Positions 12,362 to 15,560 of a stretch of DNA of 15,560 nucleotides are shown piece after piece. The stretch is from positions 1 to 15,560 of the forward strand of contig USFD01000076.1 in the NCBI GenBank assembly GCA_900553885.1, given 5' to 3'. Numbering within the stretch: position 1 is the first letter of the stretch; each line of letters begins with the position of its first letter. Both the position numbers and the translations under genes were made by a program. The DNA is from an uncultured Ruminococcus sp. (GTDB lineage: Bacteria; Bacillota; Clostridia; Lachnospirales; Lachnospiraceae). Below the pieces are notes generated by a model. The model was not told where the DNA came from. It saw nothing but the letters and a program-made list of their open reading frames with translations, and searched no databases.

Positions 12362-13387
12362 ATGGATTATAAAAACGCAGGTGTTGATATAGAAGCCGGC
12401 TACAGATCGGTGGAACTGATGAAAGAGCATGTAAAGAAAACCATGCGCCCGGAGGTCCTGGGAGGTCTGGGCGGTTTTTCCGGCGCTTTCTCTCTGGCGA
12501 AGATCAAAGAGATGGAGGAGCCTGTGCTTCTGTCCGGAACCGACGGATGCGGCACAAAGGTAAAACTGGCCATGGTGCTGGACAAACACGATACCATCGG
12601 AATTGACGCGGTGGCCATGTGTGTAAACGATATTGCATGTGCAGGCGGGGAGCCGCTGTTTTTCCTGGATTATATTGCATGCGGGAAAAATGAGCCTGAG
12701 AAGATCGCGGAGATCGTAAAAGGCGTGGCAGAAGGATGCCTCCAGTCCGATGCGGCTCTGATCGGCGGAGAGACAGCAGAGCATCCCGGACTGATGGCCG
12801 AGGATGAATATGATCTGGCCGGGTTTGCGGTAGGAGTCTGCGATAAGAAGGATATGATTACCGGAGAAAATCTGAAACCGGGAGATGTACTGATCGGCAT
12901 GGCTTCCTCCGGCGTACACAGCAACGGATTTTCTCTTGTAAGAAAAGTATTTGATATGAGCCGGGAGTCTCTGGAGACATATTATGACAAGCTGGGCTGT
13001 ACCCTGGGCGAGGCTCTTCTTGCTCCCACAAAGATTTATGTAAAGGCTCTCAAAAGTATAAAAGCGGCCGGTATTACTGTAAAGGCTTGCAGCCATATTA
13101 CAGGCGGCGGATTTTATGAAAATGTGCCCCGTATGCTGAAGGAAGGCACACGGGCAGTGATTGAGAAGGACAGCTATCCGGTTCCGCCGATCTTCGGTAT
13201 GCTTGCTGAGGAAGGCAATATTGAAGAACATATGATGTACAATACATATAATATGGGGCTGGGCATGGTTCTGGCTGTCGACGCGGCGGACGCGGACCGG
13301 ACCATGGAAGCCATCCGGGCAGCCGGCGAGTCTCCTTATGTGGTGGGACGGATTGAAGCCGGAGAAAAGGGTGTGGACTTATGTTAA
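12362..13387 (+). CDS. purM: Phosphoribosylformylglycinamidine cyclo-ligase (AIR synthetase)
   Basis: 341 aa, ATG preceded by AAGGAGA (about 12348-12354). It closes FGAM to AIR with ATP in the cytoplasm. Seen in order: the N-terminal glycine-rich GGLGGFSGAF (34-43); SGTDGCGTKVKLA (58-70), the ATP-binding signature of the PurM family; DAVAMCVNDIACAGGEPLFF (82-101); then GGETAEHPG, ASSGVHSNGFSL, and ITGGGFYENVPRML in the C-terminal domain. Length agrees with the family. The next gene begins at or just after its stop, so purM and purN are likely to be translated together. Confidence 0.97.
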   Translation: MDYKNAGVDIEAGYRSVELMKEHVKKTMRPEVLGGLGGFSGAFSLAKIKEMEEPVLLSGTDGCGTKVKLAMVLDKHDTIGIDAVAMCVNDIACAGGEPLFFLDYIACGKNEPEKIAEIVKGVAEGCLQSDAALIGGETAEHPGLMAEDEYDLAGFAVGVCDKKDMITGENLKPGDVLIGMASSGVHSNGFSLVRKVFDMSRESLETYYDKLGCTLGEALLAPTKIYVKALKSIKAAGITVKACSHITGGGFYENVPRMLKEGTRAVIEKDSYPVPPIFGMLAEEGNIEEHMMYNTYNMGLGMVLAVDAADADRTMEAIRAAGESPYVVGRIEAGEKGVDLC

Positions 13388-13401
13388 GACAGGACGGCCC
13401 T

Positions 13402-14025
13402 ATGAAGATTGTTGTAATGGTATCCGGAGGCGGAACAAACCTCCAGGCGATTATCGACAGTGTGAAAAACGGACAGATCACAAACACGGAAATTGCAGGA
13501 GTGATCAGCAATAATAAAAATGCCTACGCGCTGGAGCGTGCCCGGGAGAACGGGATTCCGGCCAGCTGCATTTCCCCGAAGGATTTTGCTTCCAGGGAGG
13601 AGTTTAATGAAAAGCTTCTGGAGGCGGTCGATGCGTTTTCGCCGGATCTGATTGTTCTGGCAGGATTTCTTGTAGTGATTCCTCCGGCCATGATCGAGCG
13701 CTACCGGAACCGGATGATCAATATTCATCCCTCCCTGATCCCTTCCTTCTGCGGAAAAGGCTACTATGGACTGAAGGTTCATGAGGCGGCCCTTGCCCGG
13801 GGAGTAAAGGTAGTGGGAGCTACGGTGCATTTTGTAGATGAGGGAACCGATACCGGCCCCATCATTTTACAGAAAGCAGTGGAAGTACAGCAGGGAGATA
13901 CTCCGGAAGTTCTGCAGAGACGTGTGATGGAGCAGGCAGAGTGGAAGATCCTTCCCAGAGCCATTGATCTGATCGCCAACGGAAAAGTGAAGGTTGTGGA
14001 TAACCGGACGGTTATTGAGGAATAG
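13402..14025 (+). CDS. purN: Phosphoribosylglycinamide formyltransferase
   Basis: 207 aa from ATG 13402, chosen because MKIVVMVSGGGTNLQAII begins as family members do and AGGA (13391-13394) lies 7 nt upstream. An in-frame ATG at 13381, which overlaps purM by 7 nt and adds seven residues, is an alternative start. The enzyme transfers a formyl group from 10-formyltetrahydrofolate to GAR. Motifs: SGGGTNLQ (8-15), LAGFLVVIP (86-94), INIHPSLIPSF with Asn107 and His109, and the conserved acidic DEGTDTGPI (146-154). Length agrees with the family. A terminator-like hairpin lies between it and purD. Confidence 0.95.
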   Translation: MKIVVMVSGGGTNLQAIIDSVKNGQITNTEIAGVISNNKNAYALERARENGIPASCISPKDFASREEFNEKLLEAVDAFSPDLIVLAGFLVVIPPAMIERYRNRMINIHPSLIPSFCGKGYYGLKVHEAALARGVKVVGATVHFVDEGTDTGPIILQKAVEVQQGDTPEVLQRRVMEQAEWKILPRAIDLIANGKVKVVDNRTVIEE

Positions 14026-14042
14026 ATTATAACCGGTATAAC
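14015..14042 (+). promoter_or_regulatory. Weak candidate promoter at the end of purN
   Basis: TTGAGG (14015-14020), 16-nt spacer, TATAAC (14037-14042). Overlaps the last codons of purN. It would start a short leader that includes the hairpin at 14079-14109 before purD. Weak match to consensus. Confidence 0.3.
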
Positions 14043-14054
14043 ATATGACAGAGA

Positions 14055-14109
14055 ACGCATGGACAATGCGGAAAAACGATGCGTCTGTGGACAGAGCAGA
14101 CGCATTTTT
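14055..14109 (+). terminator. Terminator-like hairpin with competing pairings, purN-purD gap
   Basis: ATGCGTCTG (14079-14087) pairs perfectly with CAGACGCAT (14097-14105), followed by TTTTT (14105-14109): a terminator by form. Upstream, CGCAT (14056-14060) pairs with ATGCG (14066-14070), while ACGCAT (14055-14060) is also fully complementary to ATGCGT (14079-14084). This gives 1:2/3:4 versus 1:3 alternatives, an attenuator-like layout. Regulation is inferred from complementarity alone. Confidence 0.55.
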
Positions 14110-14130
14110 CAGTAAAAAGGAGGATGCTTT

Positions 14131-15402
14131 ATGAAGGTACTGATAGTTGGAAGCGGCGGAAGAGAGCATGCCATCGCTGCAAGTGTGGCAAAAAGCCCGA
14201 AGGCGGACAAGATTTACTGCGCGCCCGGCAATGCGGGAATCGCAGAGTATGCAGAGTGTGTGGACATCGGAGCAATGGAGTTTGACAAGCTGGCCGCATT
14301 TGCAAAAGAAAAAGAGATTGATCTGTGTATCGTAGGAATGGATGATCCTCTGGTGGGCGGTCTTGTAGACGTACTGGAGGCGGCAGGCATCCGTACTTTC
14401 GGACCGCGGAAAAACGCGGCGATTCTGGAAGGCTCCAAAGCATTTTCCAAAGATCTGATGAAAAAATACAACATCCCTACAGCAGCATATGAAAACTTTA
14501 CCGATCCGGACAAAGCCCTGGAATATCTTCAGACAGCAAAATTCCCCATTGTCCTTAAAGCTGACGGACTTGCTCTTGGAAAAGGCGTTCTGATCTGCAA
14601 AAACCTGCAGGAGGCAGAAGAGGGCGTAAAGACCATTATGCTGGATAAGAAATTCGGCTCCGCCGGAAATGAGATGGTAATCGAAGAATTTATGACCGGC
14701 CGTGAAGTGTCTGTTCTGTCTTTTGTTGATGGTAAAACCATCAAGACAATGACAAGCGCGCAGGACCACAAGCGTGCGGGGGACGGAGACACAGGACTTA
14801 ACACCGGAGGTATGGGAACCTTTTCGCCCAGCCCCTTCTATACGAAAGATGTGGAAGACTTCTGCGAGAAATATATCTACCAGCCCACCGTTGACGCTAT
14901 GGCAGCGGAAGGCCGTCCTTTTAAGGGCGTAATCTTCTTCGGCCTGATGCTGACAGAGGACGGACCGAAAGTACTGGAGTACAATGCCCGCTTTGGCGAC
15001 CCGGAGGCACAGGTAGTGCTGCCGCGTATGAAAAACGACATTATCGACGTAGTGGAGGCATGCATTGACGGCACACTGGATCAGATTGACCTGCAGTTTG
15101 AAGACAACGCAGCAGTCTGCGTCGTACTGGCGTCCGAGGGATATCCGGTAAAATACGACAAAGGATTCCCCATATCCGGGCTGGATGAATTCAAGAAACA
15201 TGAAGGATATTACTGCTTCCACGCCGGAACAAAATTTGACGGTGACGCAATCGTGACAAACGGCGGACGCGTGCTCGGCATAACCGCAAAAGGCAAAGAT
15301 CTGAAAGAAGCAAGAGCAAACGCATACGCGGCAACCGAGTGGGTGCAGTTTAAAAACAAATATATGCGCCACGATATCGGAAAAGCGATTGATGAGGCGT
15401 GA
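14131..15402 (+). CDS. purD: Phosphoribosylamine-glycine ligase (GAR synthetase)
   Basis: 423 aa. ATP-dependent joining of phosphoribosylamine and glycine to GAR, the substrate of PurN. AAAAGGAGG (14115-14123) lies 7 nt before the ATG. The N-terminal Rossmann-like motif GSGGREH is at 7-13, CAPGNAGI at 30-37, then an ATP-grasp core with LKADGLALGKGVLI and GREVSVLSFVDG, TGGMGTFSP, and the metal-binding EYNARFGDPE (283-292). Length matches the family. Possibly attenuated by the hairpin before it. It is the last gene in the window; 158 nt follow. Confidence 0.97.
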   Translation: MKVLIVGSGGREHAIAASVAKSPKADKIYCAPGNAGIAEYAECVDIGAMEFDKLAAFAKEKEIDLCIVGMDDPLVGGLVDVLEAAGIRTFGPRKNAAILEGSKAFSKDLMKKYNIPTAAYENFTDPDKALEYLQTAKFPIVLKADGLALGKGVLICKNLQEAEEGVKTIMLDKKFGSAGNEMVIEEFMTGREVSVLSFVDGKTIKTMTSAQDHKRAGDGDTGLNTGGMGTFSPSPFYTKDVEDFCEKYIYQPTVDAMAAEGRPFKGVIFFGLMLTEDGPKVLEYNARFGDPEAQVVLPRMKNDIIDVVEACIDGTLDQIDLQFEDNAAVCVVLASEGYPVKYDKGFPISGLDEFKKHEGYYCFHAGTKFDGDAIVTNGGRVLGITAKGKDLKEARANAYAATEWVQFKNKYMRHDIGKAIDEA

Positions 15403-15560
15403 AATTCGGATTTGTCAAAGGAAATTTCCGGCAACAGAAAAGAAAATCAGAAGACAAAGAAGTTTTTATAAGACGGATTCAGAAGACGGGAACAGGGAAT
15501 TCTGATTCCGTTCCATGAGTTAAGAAAAATAAACGGAACCTGAGAATCAGCTAAAAGCAG
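15403..15560. other. Intergenic end of the window
   Basis: No gene recognised. It holds an imperfect hairpin, GGAAC..GGAAT (15489-15500) with ATTCC-GTTCC (15505-15514), 10 bp with a 2-nt bulge. An alternative pairing joins 15473-15484 with 15500-15511 with one mismatch. No T-run follows, so a terminator for purD is not supported. TCAGAAGAC occurs twice. Confidence 0.4.

Noticed and set aside
12128..13231. 367-codon open frame on the minus strand opposite purE/purM
   Set aside because: Antisense to two confidently identified genes with Cys/His-rich, domain-free translation; treated as a shadow.
13867..15372. 501-codon open frame on the minus strand opposite purD
   Set aside because: It lies almost wholly antisense to purD, has no recognisable domain, and no ribosome binding site or promoter was seen. 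It is a by-product of codon bias in purD.

Overview
The window reads as a chromosomal segment of an anaerobic Firmicute of the Clostridia, most likely a Lachnospiraceae member (Blautia, Dorea or Ruminococcus type). The reasons are strong AGGAGG-type ribosome binding sites, mixed-GC coding sequence, the class 1B PyrK/PyrD dihydroorotate dehydrogenase pair, type II PyrF, and a tetracycline-protection-like GTPase fused to a NYN nuclease domain. This is inferred from protein character, with no database search. All genes lie on the + strand.

Layout. (1) Positions 1-2014: the 3' part of a TetM/EF-G-like translation GTPase carrying a C-terminal YacP/Rae1-like NYN domain; the GTPase domain lies upstream of the window. 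(2) 2129-3303: two small membrane proteins, a zinc-ribbon + CD225/dispanin protein and a DUF2752 protein, with an extended -10 promoter before them and a long hairpin terminator after them. (3) 3570-6282: pyrF, pyrK and pyrD for de novo UMP synthesis, behind their own promoter. Closely related perfect or near-perfect hairpins stand just before the ribosome binding sites of pyrF and pyrK. (4) 6402-7646: a secreted coiled-coil NlpC/P60 cell-wall hydrolase, with its own promoter and terminator, separating pyrD from pyrE. (5) 7786-8802: pyrE behind a good promoter and a structured 130-nt leader, followed by a 49-residue membrane protein. (6) 8926-11847: a VanZ-like membrane protein, a three-helix membrane protein and an M29-type aminopeptidase with an extra N-terminal half, tightly packed. 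(7) 11835-15402: purE, purM, purN and purD. purE overlaps the peptidase gene, and a terminator-like hairpin that could act as an attenuator separates purN from purD.

Working together. PyrK/PyrD oxidise dihydroorotate, PyrE adds PRPP and PyrF decarboxylates OMP to UMP. PurD, PurN, PurM and PurE are four of the steps towards IMP; purF, purL, purC, purB, purH and purK are not in this window. No convincing terminator occurs between pyrE and purE, so one transcript could join late pyrimidine synthesis, an envelope/peptidase cassette and purine synthesis, with an internal promoter for purE embedded in the peptidase gene.

I do not see a phage, defence, CRISPR or biosynthetic island. The less ordinary items are the ribosome-factor/NYN-nuclease fusion, the palindromic element family with compensatory base changes, the pyrE leader, the purN-purD attenuator-like region, and the extended M29 peptidase coupled to purE.
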